Assembly (NCBI RefSeq): GCF_000166055.1
Contig: NC_014664.1
Span: 2,316,001 to 2,380,000, forward strand
DNA from: Rhodomicrobium vannielii ATCC 17100
GTDB taxonomy: Bacteria; Pseudomonadota; Alphaproteobacteria; Rhizobiales; Rhodomicrobiaceae
Length of the DNA stretch: 64,000 nt
Direction of reading: 5' to 3'
Below, one piece after another: positions 18,392 through 27,615 of this stretch. The notes under the pieces are model-generated. The model searched no databases, was not told the DNA's origin, and worked only from the letters and a program-made list of their open reading frames with translations. Both the position numbers and the translations under genes were made by a program. Numbering within the stretch: the first letter of the stretch is position 1; each line of letters begins with the position of its first letter.

Positions 18392-19015
18392 ATGAGTAAG
18401 CTCATAGAATTATCGGATCTTCCGCAGGCGGCCCAAGGGCCCGTCCTTTTCTGGCAGCGCGCGATCGAAAACCCGCTCCAGGTTTGCAGCCTGTTCCCGT
18501 CGAGCCCATTCGTGGGCCGAGCCATGACGGAGGTACTCGGCAAGAGAATCGAGTCTCATGTCATCGAGCTTGGCGCGGGCACGGGCGCGGTTACACGGCA
18601 ATTGATCCGCAACGGCGTCGAGCCTGGCAAGCTTACGCTGGTCGAGATCGACGCGCGCCTCGGTGGCCATCTGCGCCGCCGCTTCCCCGACACTGACGTG
18701 CTGATCGGGTCCGCTGAGGATCTCGCAAAGGTCTGGCAGGAGCGCAATGGCGAAAATGTCGGTGCCATCATATCGACGCTGCCGATGCGGCTCTTCTCGA
18801 AGAAGCTCATCTATCTCGTTATGAAGAACAGCCTTCAGGTGCTGGACGAGGGCGGGATGTTCGTTCAATTCACTTACCGCCAGACGAGCCCAGTGCCGCC
18901 ACGGGTGGTCAACGCGCTTCGGCTCAAGGCGTGGCGCTACACGCGCGTGTGGCTCAACCTTCCGCCCGCCGCGATCTGGGTTTACGAGCGCATGCCGCAA
19001 CCCCGCGAGATCTGA
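18392..19015 (+). CDS. pmtA: PmtA-like phospholipid N-methyltransferase
   Basis: 207-residue SAM-dependent methyltransferase. The N-terminal LFWQRAIENPLQVCSLFPSSP followed by FVGRAM is typical of the PmtA group, which methylates phosphatidylethanolamine toward phosphatidylcholine at the inner membrane. Motif I is VIELGAGTGAVTRQLI (residues 57-72); motif II-like acidic LVEIDARL and motif IV ISTLPMRLFS follow. The related KsgA-like rRNA methyltransferases share motif I but not the N-terminal helix. The substrate is therefore probable rather than proven; related proteins annotated only as class I methyltransferases exist. Confidence 0.65.
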   Translation: MSKLIELSDLPQAAQGPVLFWQRAIENPLQVCSLFPSSPFVGRAMTEVLGKRIESHVIELGAGTGAVTRQLIRNGVEPGKLTLVEIDARLGGHLRRRFPDTDVLIGSAEDLAKVWQERNGENVGAIISTLPMRLFSKKLIYLVMKNSLQVLDEGGMFVQFTYRQTSPVPPRVVNALRLKAWRYTRVWLNLPPAAIWVYERMPQPREI

Positions 19016-19252
19016 CGAGCGGGGGCCGCACTGTACCATTTCCGCCACTGATCGCGGTGACGTTGATGCAAAGCCGCTCCTTCGCTCGCGCGCCATCTCC
19101 TAAGTAACTGATCTGCCGCTGTTTCTGTCGAGCGGTTGACGGCAGGGCCGGCGCCGCGGGCAGCCTCGTGCCAGTTTCATGCAAGCTGAGACAGTTACGG
19201 ATTCCCTGATGGACGAAGCTCCTTGCCGCGCTCGTCCTGAAAAGCGGGGGAA

Positions 19253-20539
19253 ATGATGACAAGCGGCCACCATTTTAAGCTAGGCCTGACGGCGGGCTTC
19301 CTGATTTACGGCATGGCGGGCGGCGGCGCAGCGGAAGCGGCCGATGCTTTCGGCCTGAGGCCGCAATCGACATATTTCCTCGGTGCCTCCAATGCGGGGG
19401 CGGCAGCTGGCGGAGACGTCAGCTCGGTGATCTGGAACTCGGCTGCGACCACGGTTGCGCCCGGCCTGACCTCGTCCTCATCTTATACGGCCATAGCGGT
19501 CTCGCTCGACGAAACGGCCTATGGCGGTGAATTCGTCGAGGCCGGACTGCGAAGGACTACGGATTCGGGGACCACGCGCGCGGCGGCTGCGTCCGTCTAC
19601 ACCTACCAGATCAACGATCAGCTCTACGCCGGGCTTGCGATGTACGCGCCGTTCGGCCTCGTAACGAAGCCCGACAATTATTGGGCCGGCTCTCCCGCCG
19701 CATCGACGCAACGCATCTTCTCGGTCGATGTCAACCCGACGCTTGGCTACAAGATCACGCCCAACCTCTCCATCGGCGTCGGCGTGCAGGCTCTTTATTA
19801 TCAGACGCGCCTGAACTCCGGCGCGTTCGGCCCTCTCACCGGAACTGCGTTTCGTGGCGAAGACTGGGGCGTCGGCGGAACAGCGGGCCTCCTCTGGGAA
19901 GTGGTGCCGGGGACGAGCGTCGGCATCGGCTACCGCTCGGCCGTGAGCCTCGAACTCGACGGGAGCTATCGGGGCCCAGGCGTTTATACGCGCGCGACCC
20001 TCGACCAGACCATGCCGGATCAGGTCACATGGAGCTTGCGGCACGCCGTGCTGCCGGGGTTCACACTTCTCGGCACGGCTCAGTGGGAAAACTGGAGCCG
20101 CATCGATAACCTGGTCGTCACGTCGAACAGCGGCGCGGGAACGGTGATCAACCTGAACCTGCGCGACTCCTGGTATTTCGCCGTCGGCGCGGAGTATCAG
20201 TATAGCCCCGACATCACCATCCGGGCGGGCATCGGTTACGATTCTTCGCCGGTCACGGATTTCAACCGCAACCCGGGACTGCCCGATTCGAACAACGTGC
20301 TTCTCTCGCTCGGCGGCTCCTATAACTGGTCCCAGAGCATCCGGCTTGACGCTGCCTACGCCCACGCATTTTTCGACGACGCCCCGTTCTGCATCGGTTC
20401 CGGCGCAGGAACGTCCCATTGCGTCAGCAGTGCACAAGCGGTCCTGGTGCGAGGCAGTTCGGACAATTCCGCCGACGTGTTCTCGGTCGGTCTCAAATAC
20501 AGCTTGGTACCTGCCGTTGAACTTGAACCCTACAAGTAA
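19253..20539 (+). CDS. FadL/OmpP1-family outer membrane transporter, copy 1
   Basis: 428-residue outer membrane beta-barrel for uptake of long-chain fatty acids or other hydrophobic compounds. A signal peptide (LGLTAGFLIYGMAGGGAAEA) is followed by the FadL N-terminal hatch with the family pattern FGLRPQSTYFLGASNAGAAAGG and a conserved NSAAT. The barrel shows alternating strands and KPDNYWAGSP, FSVDVNPTLGYKI, VGIGYRSAVSLELDGSY. It ends in LEPYK. GGGGGAA precedes the ATG. The next gene has the same layout and C terminus, so the two are tandem paralogs. Confidence 0.88.
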   Translation: MMTSGHHFKLGLTAGFLIYGMAGGGAAEAADAFGLRPQSTYFLGASNAGAAAGGDVSSVIWNSAATTVAPGLTSSSSYTAIAVSLDETAYGGEFVEAGLRRTTDSGTTRAAAASVYTYQINDQLYAGLAMYAPFGLVTKPDNYWAGSPAASTQRIFSVDVNPTLGYKITPNLSIGVGVQALYYQTRLNSGAFGPLTGTAFRGEDWGVGGTAGLLWEVVPGTSVGIGYRSAVSLELDGSYRGPGVYTRATLDQTMPDQVTWSLRHAVLPGFTLLGTAQWENWSRIDNLVVTSNSGAGTVINLNLRDSWYFAVGAEYQYSPDITIRAGIGYDSSPVTDFNRNPGLPDSNNVLLSLGGSYNWSQSIRLDAAYAHAFFDDAPFCIGSGAGTSHCVSSAQAVLVRGSSDNSADVFSVGLKYSLVPAVELEPYK

Positions 20540-20892
20540 CGATTTTGCGATAATGTCGCGCAGACCTGTCGAAAATTGCGTGACAGCCATGCAACAGTGA
20601 GCGGGCAAAACGCTGAACAAGTGCCTCGTCGCGACTGACAAATTCGTCAGTTTCGACGGGGCATCACAATCGCGATCCATCCGTCGCAGGCGCATCAAGA
20701 AATTGTTTTAACTAGATTATTTCCTCCGCGCTCGCTCACATCGAAGGGCTTTTCCGGCTTGCGCCCACGCCCGATTCGGCTCCCGCTGCCGCCCTTTCGG
20801 CCCATTGCCAGCCCCCGGAATTTGGTGATTAAGTTTCCCTACGAGGAAGAAAAGGCGCTGGGCATGGCGCCAGGCTCGCTTGGGAGGGGACT
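20540..20892. other. Gap between the two FadL genes
   Basis: 353 bases without a gene. ACTGAC/GTCAGT at 20634-20651 form a 6-bp stem with an AAATTC loop followed by TTTC, a weak terminator candidate. The part just before the second gene has a strong GGGAGGGGA ribosome site. Confidence 0.5.
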
Positions 20893-22275
20893 ATGGGCAC
20901 ATCGAAATTCGTGCGGCTGGCGTGTATCAGCGCGGCCGCGTTATTGGCTGGGGCCGCGCTGACGGACGATGCGAACGCCGGTTCGTTCGGTGTGCGCGAG
21001 CAGTCCGCCTATTTCCAGGGCATGTCGTTCGCCGGTACGGCGGCGGGCGGTGACATCAGCTCGATGTTCTGGAACTCGGCCGCGACGGCGACGCTCCCCG
21101 GCTTCAACACGTCGAGCAACGCGACCATCGCTTTTGGCGATGCTGATCTGACGGCGACGGGCGGCTCACTTTATGGTCTCGTCCCCGACCACGCAGCGAA
21201 TAATGGAACGGACGCATTGATTCCAGCGTCTTACGCCTCGTACCAACTGAGTGACCGCCTTTGGGCCGGTCTTGCGATGAACGCCCCCTTCGGCTTCATC
21301 ACAAAGCCGGACAGCTACTGGTCCGGCTCAGGTGTGGCAGAGACATCAAAAATTTTTTCGCTGAATCTTAACCCGACGCTGGCTTACAAAATTACGCCCA
21401 CGCTCACCGTCGGTGCAGGCGCGCAAGTCGAGTACTTCAAGATTCGGCTGACAAAGGACGCGGTAAGCGCAAACCTTGGACAGCAGTTAGGGGAACAAGC
21501 CATTACTCCTTGGAGGAGCTACGAGGCTGACGACTGGGGAATCGGCGCCACAGCCGGCATTCTGTGGCAGCCGACCTCGCGGACATCAATCGGCCTGGGA
21601 TATCGTTCGGCGGTATCGCTCGAGGTTGAGGGCTCTTACAAGACGTCAGCTTATCGCGAACCGACCCTCGGCTACGCGCCGGTCGACTCCGTTCGAGCCA
21701 CAGCAACCGGCAAACTCACCCTTCCGGATGAAGTTACGTTCTCGATCCGGCAGGGATTGACAGATCGTCTGACCATGCTCGGTACCGTCGAATGGCAGGG
21801 TTGGAGTCGTATCGACAACGTCGCTGCGGTAAGTAGCGGTTGCGCCAATAACGTCTGCGAAACGCTCAATTTAAACTACCAAGACGGCTGGAAATACGCG
21901 CTTGGCTTTGAGTATCTCTACAGCCCAACGCTCACGCTTCGCACCGGCGCGAGCTACGAAGTTTCGCCGATCGACGACAAGAATCGCAACATACTGATTC
22001 CGGACTCAGACCGCATCGGTGTCAGCGTCGGCGCAACCTACAAATATTCCGACAGAATTACTGTCGACTTTGCCTATTCGCATCTGTTCTTTGACGAGGG
22101 AACTTTCTGCATAGCAAATCCGAAACTCAACGGTAACACGTCTCACTGCAGTGATGCGACAATTGCTCAGGCCAAATCCTTGATAGGCACCACCGACGTC
22201 GCAGTCGACCTCGTCTCGGTCGGCCTGAAATACAAATGGAGCGATCCGGTCCCCGCTCTCGAACCCTACAAGTAA
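20893..22275 (+). CDS. FadL/OmpP1-family outer membrane transporter, copy 2
   Basis: 460-residue paralog of the preceding gene. Signal peptide (LACISAAALLAGAALTDDANA), then FGVREQSAYFQGMSFAGTAAGG and NSAAT in the hatch, KPDSYWSGSG, LNLNPTLAYKITPTL, LGYRSAVSLEVEGSY and the same terminal LEPYK. Compared with copy 1 it carries an insertion around LGQQLGEQAITPWRSYEAD and a disulfide candidate (CANNVC). Its base composition is a little less GC-rich than copy 1. It ends at a strong terminator. The substrate is not predictable. Confidence 0.88.
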   Translation: MGTSKFVRLACISAAALLAGAALTDDANAGSFGVREQSAYFQGMSFAGTAAGGDISSMFWNSAATATLPGFNTSSNATIAFGDADLTATGGSLYGLVPDHAANNGTDALIPASYASYQLSDRLWAGLAMNAPFGFITKPDSYWSGSGVAETSKIFSLNLNPTLAYKITPTLTVGAGAQVEYFKIRLTKDAVSANLGQQLGEQAITPWRSYEADDWGIGATAGILWQPTSRTSIGLGYRSAVSLEVEGSYKTSAYREPTLGYAPVDSVRATATGKLTLPDEVTFSIRQGLTDRLTMLGTVEWQGWSRIDNVAAVSSGCANNVCETLNLNYQDGWKYALGFEYLYSPTLTLRTGASYEVSPIDDKNRNILIPDSDRIGVSVGATYKYSDRITVDFAYSHLFFDEGTFCIANPKLNGNTSHCSDATIAQAKSLIGTTDVAVDLVSVGLKYKWSDPVPALEPYK

Positions 22276-22293
22276 GCGGAACCGGAACGCGAC

Positions 22294-22326
22294 AAAGGGG
22301 GTCAGCGCGAGCTGGCCCTTTTTTTG
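22294..22326 (+). terminator. Rho-independent terminator after the second FadL gene
   Basis: AAGGG-G-x-CAGC pairs with GCTGGCCCTT around a short GCGA loop, and the stem is followed by seven T residues. It lies 19 bases after the stop codon. Confidence 0.85.
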
Positions 22327-22829
22327 TTTAGGCCGTGCCCCCTCCATCTTTTGCACGCGATGGCATATAGAGAGAGCTCTCGCGCGCGGAAAGCGAGAGA
22401 CGCGACGAAACTATCGGCCCTCGTCTCCGAACCTCTCGCCGCGCGCCGGACGAACGATCTGCAGCCGCTCACACAACAGAACGTGCCGAAATGTTGCCTC
22501 GCGCGGGAACGAAACCGGTGCAGCGCCGTGAAGCTCGCGCCTTCGACAGCGGAGCAATGCGGCTTGGAAACCGGGCGCAACCGTTGCGCCATCGAACCGC
22601 AGCCACCGTCCGTCGCGTTCGCCCTTGCCGCCGACACTTCTGCAACCGCGCTCCCGGCTTCGCCTCCGCTTCCACACGCACCCCGGCACCCACTCGCTGG
22701 CACACCAAGAGTGGCCAATATCTCGACAGGATGCATTTTTTTAATCGCGGGCTTCACCGCGGATCGGTTCACCTGCCGTTAACGCGCTTAAAATAATCGT
22801 ATTTCCTCTCCGGGGTAGATCGATGCGTT
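22327..22829. other. Gene-less stretch before the plcP-like gene
   Basis: About 500 bases. Open frames exist on both strands (for example 22302-22772 minus), but their translations are alanine/arginine-rich with scattered cysteine and no recognisable domain, so I do not call them. No Pho-box (CTGTCAT repeats) is visible upstream of the next gene. Confidence 0.5.
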
Positions 22830-23633
22830 TTGACGCGATATAAGACGAGCGTGAGATACCGCGCCATCTTTCTCTCGGACATGCACCTCGCCGCGCGAGC
22901 ATGCCGCTCCGAGGACTTATTGAGTTTTTTGAAGTCCCACGACGCCGCCGTGATCTTCCTCGTAGGGGATGTGATCGATTTTTGGCGGCTTCGGCGGGGA
23001 CCGAGTTGGCGTGCCTCGCAGACAGAGGTGATCCAGCAGTTTCTGGCCAAGGCGCAGGCCGGTACGCGCCTCGTCTACATCCCCGGCAATCATGACGAAG
23101 AACTGCGCATTCTCGCGGGCACGACGCTTGGCACGCTTGAGGTGCGCCTGCGCGCGATCCACGACACGGCGGACGGCCGTCGCTTCCTCGTCGTCCACGG
23201 CGATGAGTTCGACGATGTCGTGAACAAGGCGCGATGGCTCGCCGTGCTGGGCGACATCGCTTATGACGTTGCATCGGCTGTGAATGTCGGGGTCAACGTC
23301 GTGCGCCGCGCAATGGGCATGTCCTACTGGTCGCTGTCGGCGTGGCTGAAGTACCGCGCGAAGCGCATTTTCAACGGCAGCAAATTCGAGGGCCTGCTCA
23401 CGGCCGAAGCCCGCCGCGTCGGCGCAACCGGCGTGATCTGCGGCCACATCCATCATGCCTGCGTGCGCATCATCGATGGCGTACAGTACGTCAACACCGG
23501 CGATTGGGTGGACAGCGGAACCGCCGTCGTCGAGCATTTCGACGGGCGGCTCGAAATCGTCCGCTGGACGGATCAACTCCGCGCGATCGAATCGAAGCCG
23601 TCCAAAACGCCGGTCGCGCCCGTGACCTCGTAA
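22830..23633 (+). CDS. plcP: PlcP-like phospholipase C / UDP-diacylglucosamine pyrophosphatase-family phosphoesterase
   Basis: 267-residue calcineurin-like phosphoesterase of the LpxH-related family. The metal-site motifs are complete: D17-M-H19, G46-D47-V-I-D, G86-N-H-D89, H123-G-D125 and G205-H-I-H-H. Relatives from rhizobia and marine alphaproteobacteria (PlcP) cleave phosphatidylcholine or phosphatidylethanolamine to diacylglycerol under phosphate starvation. The sequence around YIPGNHDEELR, FLVVHGDEFDDVV and GVICGHIHHA fits PlcP better than LpxH, and the neighbour is a glycosyltransferase as in plcP-agt operons. Start codon unsure: TTG 22830 or GTG 22851. Confidence 0.8.
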   Translation: MTRYKTSVRYRAIFLSDMHLAARACRSEDLLSFLKSHDAAVIFLVGDVIDFWRLRRGPSWRASQTEVIQQFLAKAQAGTRLVYIPGNHDEELRILAGTTLGTLEVRLRAIHDTADGRRFLVVHGDEFDDVVNKARWLAVLGDIAYDVASAVNVGVNVVRRAMGMSYWSLSAWLKYRAKRIFNGSKFEGLLTAEARRVGATGVICGHIHHACVRIIDGVQYVNTGDWVDSGTAVVEHFDGRLEIVRWTDQLRAIESKPSKTPVAPVTS

Positions 23634-24682
23634 TGCGCATCCTGCTCGCAACAGACGCCTGGAAACCTCAGATCAACGGCGTCGTGAATACCTACCTGAA
23701 CCTGGAACGGGAATCCGCCGCCGAAGGCTTCGACCTGTCGTTCCTCACGCCAGATGGCTTCCGCACCCTTCCGCTGCCGACCTATGACGAAATCCGCCTC
23801 GCGCTGATCCGGCCAAGCGATGTCGCGGAGCGTGTGGAATACACGCGGCCCGACTTCATCCATATTGCGACGGAAGGGCCGATCGGACTTGCCACGCGTG
23901 CGTTTTGCCTGAAGGCAGGCCGCCCGTTCACGACGAGCTACCACACGCGCTTCCCCGAATATCTTGCGGCGCGCGCGCCCATACCGTTGTCTTGGGGTTA
24001 CGGCTTCGAGCGCTGGTTCCACAATGCGGGCGTAGGCGTGATGGCGGCTTCGCTATCGCTGTGTCAGGAACTGGCGGAGCACGGCATCCGGCGCGTAAAT
24101 CTGTGGTCGCGCGGGGTGGATCTCGACCTGTTCCGGCGGCGCGCGGTGGACCGCTTTCCAAATCTTCCGCGGCCGATCTTCCTCTATGCCGGTCGCGTGG
24201 CGGTCGAAAAGAACCTCGACGCCTTTCTCGGTCTCGACCTGCCGGGCACGAAAGTCATTGTTGGCAAAGGCCCGCAGCTCGACGAACTGCGCAACCGCTA
24301 CCCCGACGCGGTGTTCACCGGCGCCAAGTTCGGCGACGACCTCGCCGAGCATTATGCGAGCGCCGATGCGTTCGTTTTCCCGAGCCTCACCGATACTTTC
24401 GGCAATGTGCTCCTCGAAGCGATGGCGTGCGGCGTTCCGGTCGCGGCGTTCAACGTCACCGGCCCGAAAGACGTCGTGGATAACGGCCGCGTCGGCATCA
24501 TCGGCGACGATCTGCGCGAAGCTGCGCTTGGCGCGCTCAAGCTCGACCGCACCGCCTGTCGTGCCTATGCCGAGCGCTTCAGCTGGGCCGCGTGCGCCCG
24601 CCGCTTCCGGGATATCATTATCGAGGCGAACGGCCCGGAACCGGAAGTCTCGCGATTTGGTAACGAAAATAGCACAAATTGA
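23633..24682 (+). CDS. agt: Glycosyltransferase (GT4), probable diacylglycerol glycosyltransferase
   Basis: 349-residue GT-B fold glycosyltransferase. The N-terminal acceptor domain begins ILLATDAWKPQINGVVNTY, and the donor domain has YAGRVAVEKNLDAFL, GKGPQLDELR and the nucleotide-sugar motif FPSLTDTFGNVLLEAMACG (E-x7-E type). Its ATG overlaps the plcP-like stop by one base (TAATG), so the two are translationally coupled. In known systems the phospholipase releases diacylglycerol and this enzyme glycosylates it to make phosphorus-free glycolipids. That role here rests on context; the sugar is not predictable. Confidence 0.78.
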   Translation: MRILLATDAWKPQINGVVNTYLNLERESAAEGFDLSFLTPDGFRTLPLPTYDEIRLALIRPSDVAERVEYTRPDFIHIATEGPIGLATRAFCLKAGRPFTTSYHTRFPEYLAARAPIPLSWGYGFERWFHNAGVGVMAASLSLCQELAEHGIRRVNLWSRGVDLDLFRRRAVDRFPNLPRPIFLYAGRVAVEKNLDAFLGLDLPGTKVIVGKGPQLDELRNRYPDAVFTGAKFGDDLAEHYASADAFVFPSLTDTFGNVLLEAMACGVPVAAFNVTGPKDVVDNGRVGIIGDDLREAALGALKLDRTACRAYAERFSWAACARRFRDIIIEANGPEPEVSRFGNENSTN

Positions 24683-24719
24683 GCTATACTCGGAGACAAA
24701 CGACACGCGGGACGCTTCC

Positions 24720-25724
24720 ATGCAAACGCCGACGATTGACGACATTGTTGACGCGGACAAGCGCATCCGGCCTTACGCCGTCGAGACGCCGCTTCTCGAA
24801 TACGGCACGCTGAACGAAAAGCTCGGCGGACGCATCCTCTGCAAAGTGGAAGCGCTTCAGCGCACCGGAAGTTTCAAGTTTCGCGGCGCGTATAACCGCG
24901 TGTCGCGCGTCGACCGTCAGGCATACCCCGGCGGCGTCGTGGCCTGCTCGTCGGGTAATCACGCGCAGGGCGTGGCCGAAGCCGCCCGTCTGTGCGAAAT
25001 CGACGCCGCCATCGTGATGCCGTCCGACGCGCCGCAGATCAAGATCGCGCGCACGAGCGCCAGCGGTGCGGACATCATCTTTTACGATCGCGATACCGAA
25101 GACCGCGAGGCCATCGCCCGCGACCTTTGCGAAAAACTCAACGCGGATTTCATCGCGCCGTTCAACGATCCTTACGTGATCGCGGGGCAAGGCACCGTTG
25201 GGCTTGAGCTTGCGCGGCAGGCTGAAGCTTTGGGCGCGAAACTCGACGCTGTGCTTGCGCCCGCAAGCGGCGGCGGCCTCATTGCGGGCGTCGCGCTCGC
25301 CGTGAAGGATCGCGTGCCCGAAGCAGAGATCTATTCCGTGGAGCCGAAAGGCTTCGACGATTACGCGCGCTCGCTCGCGGTCGGCAAGCGCATGCGGAAT
25401 GAGCCCGGCGCGAAGTCCATTTGCGACGCGCTGCTCATGCCGGAGCCCGGCGAACTCACATTCGCGCTTAACAAGGATCGGCTCGCAGGTGGCCTCGCCG
25501 TCAGCGATGCGGACGTTCGACAGGCCGTGGCCTATGCCTGGCGCGACCTCAAACTCGTGCTGGAGCCGGGCGGCGCGGTGGCCCTCGCCGCGATCCTGTC
25601 CGGCGCGCTGGATGTGGAGGATCGGACCGTCGTCATCGTGCTGTCGGGGGGCAACGTGGACCCGCATTTGTTCGCCGAAATTATTTCAGATAATAAAGAA
25701 TTGGCCACGCCGCGCCACGAATAG
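24720..25724 (+). CDS. Threonine/serine dehydratase (PLP-dependent)
   Basis: 334-residue fold-type II PLP enzyme that deaminates threonine to 2-oxobutanoate or serine to pyruvate. The PLP lysine lies in GSFKFRGAYNR (near residue 55), the phosphate loop in ASGGGLIAGVAL and the substrate loop in SSGNHAQG. It lacks a C-terminal ACT regulatory domain, so it resembles the short catabolic or serine-racemase-like enzymes rather than the feedback-inhibited IlvA. It begins 37 bases after the glycosyltransferase but has no evident link to it. Confidence 0.85.
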   Translation: MQTPTIDDIVDADKRIRPYAVETPLLEYGTLNEKLGGRILCKVEALQRTGSFKFRGAYNRVSRVDRQAYPGGVVACSSGNHAQGVAEAARLCEIDAAIVMPSDAPQIKIARTSASGADIIFYDRDTEDREAIARDLCEKLNADFIAPFNDPYVIAGQGTVGLELARQAEALGAKLDAVLAPASGGGLIAGVALAVKDRVPEAEIYSVEPKGFDDYARSLAVGKRMRNEPGAKSICDALLMPEPGELTFALNKDRLAGGLAVSDADVRQAVAYAWRDLKLVLEPGGAVALAAILSGALDVEDRTVVIVLSGGNVDPHLFAEIISDNKELATPRHE

Positions 25725-25752
25725 GTAAAACTGCGGCTGTATCATTCGCCAC

Positions 25753-26670
25753 ATGATTACACGCCGCGGCTTTCTAACCCTTGGTGCAGCGACCGTCGGC
25801 TCCGGCCTCATCGGCGCGACGAACGCGTTTGCCATGGAGCCGCGCTATCGGCTCGCCGTGACCGGCTGGGATGTCGAACACTCGTCTTGGCCCGCTTCAG
25901 CGGCACCGCTCCGCATCGGTGTCATGACCGACATTCATGCTGTCGAACCGTGGATGCCCGCGCACCGCATCGGCGACATAGCCGCCCGGCTTGCCGCGAT
26001 GAAGCCGGACATGATCGTGCTGCTGGGCGATTACGTGAACGCGCTGCGCCCGCGCTTCGTGTCGCGGCCGGTTCCCGTCAAGGAATGGGTTGCAGCGCTT
26101 GGGGAGCTTTCCGCGCCGCTCGGCGTGCATGCGGTGCTCGGAAATCATGACTGGCTCTCCGGCGAAGCGTCGGCGATCCGGCGTGCGTTCGAAAAGGCAG
26201 GGATCGACCTTCTCGAAAACCGCGCGGTGAAGCTGTCGCATCGCAACACATCATTCTGGCTGGCTGGCGTTGCCGATCAAATGGTCTCGCCGACGAACGG
26301 CATCCGGGACCTCGAAGCCGCGCTCGATGCCGTCACCGGCGACGACCCGCTCATTCTCCTGACGCATGAACCCGACATTTTCCGCGTTACCCCGAAGCGC
26401 GTCGCGCTGACGCTCGCCGGGCACACGCACGGCGGACAGGTCTATATTCCGTTCGTCGGGCGCCCCGGTCTGCCGGCGCAATACAGCGGCAAAAATGCGG
26501 ATCTGGCCTATGGTCATATCGAGCAAGGCAGCCGCCACATGGTGGTGTCGAGCGGCCTCGGTCTCTCCGGCTTGCCCGTGCGCTTCCTCGTGCCGCCGGA
26601 AATAGTGATGGTGACGCTTCGCGGCTTGGGAACTTCTGGCCTCAATCTTCCTTTAACAAGCGAAGCGTAA
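25753..26670 (+). CDS. Tat-exported calcineurin-like phosphoesterase
   Basis: 305-residue protein with a twin-arginine-type signal (ITRRGFLTLGAATVGSGL), so it is probably exported folded. The phosphoesterase motifs are GVMTDIHA, LLGDYVNA, VLGNHDWLSG and the distal LAGHTHGGQVY. This pattern matches the YaeI/YkuE group, membrane-associated phosphodiesterases acting on nucleotide-sugar or lipid substrates. It has no clear operon link. Confidence 0.85.
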   Translation: MITRRGFLTLGAATVGSGLIGATNAFAMEPRYRLAVTGWDVEHSSWPASAAPLRIGVMTDIHAVEPWMPAHRIGDIAARLAAMKPDMIVLLGDYVNALRPRFVSRPVPVKEWVAALGELSAPLGVHAVLGNHDWLSGEASAIRRAFEKAGIDLLENRAVKLSHRNTSFWLAGVADQMVSPTNGIRDLEAALDAVTGDDPLILLTHEPDIFRVTPKRVALTLAGHTHGGQVYIPFVGRPGLPAQYSGKNADLAYGHIEQGSRHMVVSSGLGLSGLPVRFLVPPEIVMVTLRGLGTSGLNLPLTSEA

Positions 26671-26815
26671 ACTCTGGCATTAAGGCAAGATGCGTGTTCC
26701 GGCTGGACGTGCATCGAAGCTTTGAAGCGAGGGCGAAGAATCTGTCAGCTTCAATCTGAGGCGAAGCAGCTTACGCTACTTCGCGGGCACAGTATTCCGG
26801 TTGTGGGGCATCTCG

Positions 26816-27235
26816 ATGGGCAAGATTTCCGTCGCCGTTGCGAGCGTCTTCGCTTGCAGCGTATCTTTTTCTGTTGCGCAGGCCGATGTGGAAGTCCGCA
26901 TCAGCAAGTCGCGGCAGATGATGTATGTCTATCTCGACGGCGAACATTACTACTCATGGCCCGTCTCGACCGCGCGCGGCGGCTATAACACACCTAACGG
27001 CGTTTATCGCCCGCAGCGACTCGCCGTCTTCCATCGGTCGAGCAAGTACAACAATTCGCCGATGCCCTACTCGATCTTCTTCCACGGCGGATACGCGATC
27101 CACGGCTCATATGACATCGGCAATCTCGGACGCCCCGTCTCGCATGGCTGCATCCGTCTGCACCCGGAGGACGCGCGCGAGCTTTACGGCCTCGTCAGCG
27201 ACAGCGATTACACGCGCATCGTCGTGACTTATTAG
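26816..27235 (+). CDS. L,D-transpeptidase (YkuD family), short form
   Basis: 139-residue exported protein consisting of a signal peptide (VAVASVFACSVSFSVAQA) and a single YkuD catalytic domain. The catalytic motif is intact: H in YAIHGSYDIGNLG and S-H-G-C-I-R-L with the nucleophilic cysteine. These enzymes form 3-3 peptidoglycan cross-links or attach Braun-type lipoproteins. No LysM or other cell-wall-binding domain is present. The ATG at 26816 starts at the signal peptide; a TTG at 26801 is also in frame. Confidence 0.88.
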   Translation: MGKISVAVASVFACSVSFSVAQADVEVRISKSRQMMYVYLDGEHYYSWPVSTARGGYNTPNGVYRPQRLAVFHRSSKYNNSPMPYSIFFHGGYAIHGSYDIGNLGRPVSHGCIRLHPEDARELYGLVSDSDYTRIVVTY

Positions 27236-27615
27236 GGGCGCTTCACGTTTTACAGCGTCGCGCCGCAAAGCATACGCGGCGCCACGCTGTAGCGCACGAT
27301 TCGGCCAATCAAGGCACAGCCACCCTTCGCTCGCAAAATATTTTCCTCGAATTATGCCGCAGACACACGAGGCAGCATTATAATGCAAGCAGCTTATTTG
27401 CGTTAAATCGAGTCCTGAATTAATCCGAAATCGCACTTCGTTTTCGCAGCGAAGTTTTTCACAACATCACTCTTTACGAAAACAGCGCCTTGATTTGGCG
27501 CGCTCAAGCGGCTCACTTCCGTTAGCACACCGCTGATGTGAATATATTGCGTCTTATTCTAGCCAAAGATTTCAGGTAATCAGACAAACACTCAAGAAAT
27601 TCAGGGAAATTGAAC
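27236..27615. other. Gap with a partial repeat copy
   Basis: 380 bases. It contains the partial stem-loop repeat (27252-27290) directly after the transpeptidase gene and then AT-richer sequence that probably carries the promoter of the next gene, which has AGGGAAA before its start. No ORF. Confidence 0.5.
27252..27290 (+). repeat. Double stem-loop repeat family, partial copy E (first stem only)
   Basis: ACAGCGT-C-GCGCCGC and GCGGCGC-C-ACGCTGT pair with one mismatch over 15 bp around an AAAGCATAC loop. It matches the first stem-loop of copies A-C; the second stem-loop is not recognisable. It lies 16 bases after the transpeptidase stop and could act as its terminator. Confidence 0.6.

Noticed and set aside
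22302..22782. Overlapping open frames on both strands in the gap before the plcP-like gene
   Set aside because: Both are low-complexity with no homology I recognise; high GC alone explains their length.
22830..23633. LpxH (lipid A synthesis) as identity
   Set aside because: Same superfamily, but the sequence and the overlapping glycosyltransferase fit PlcP better.
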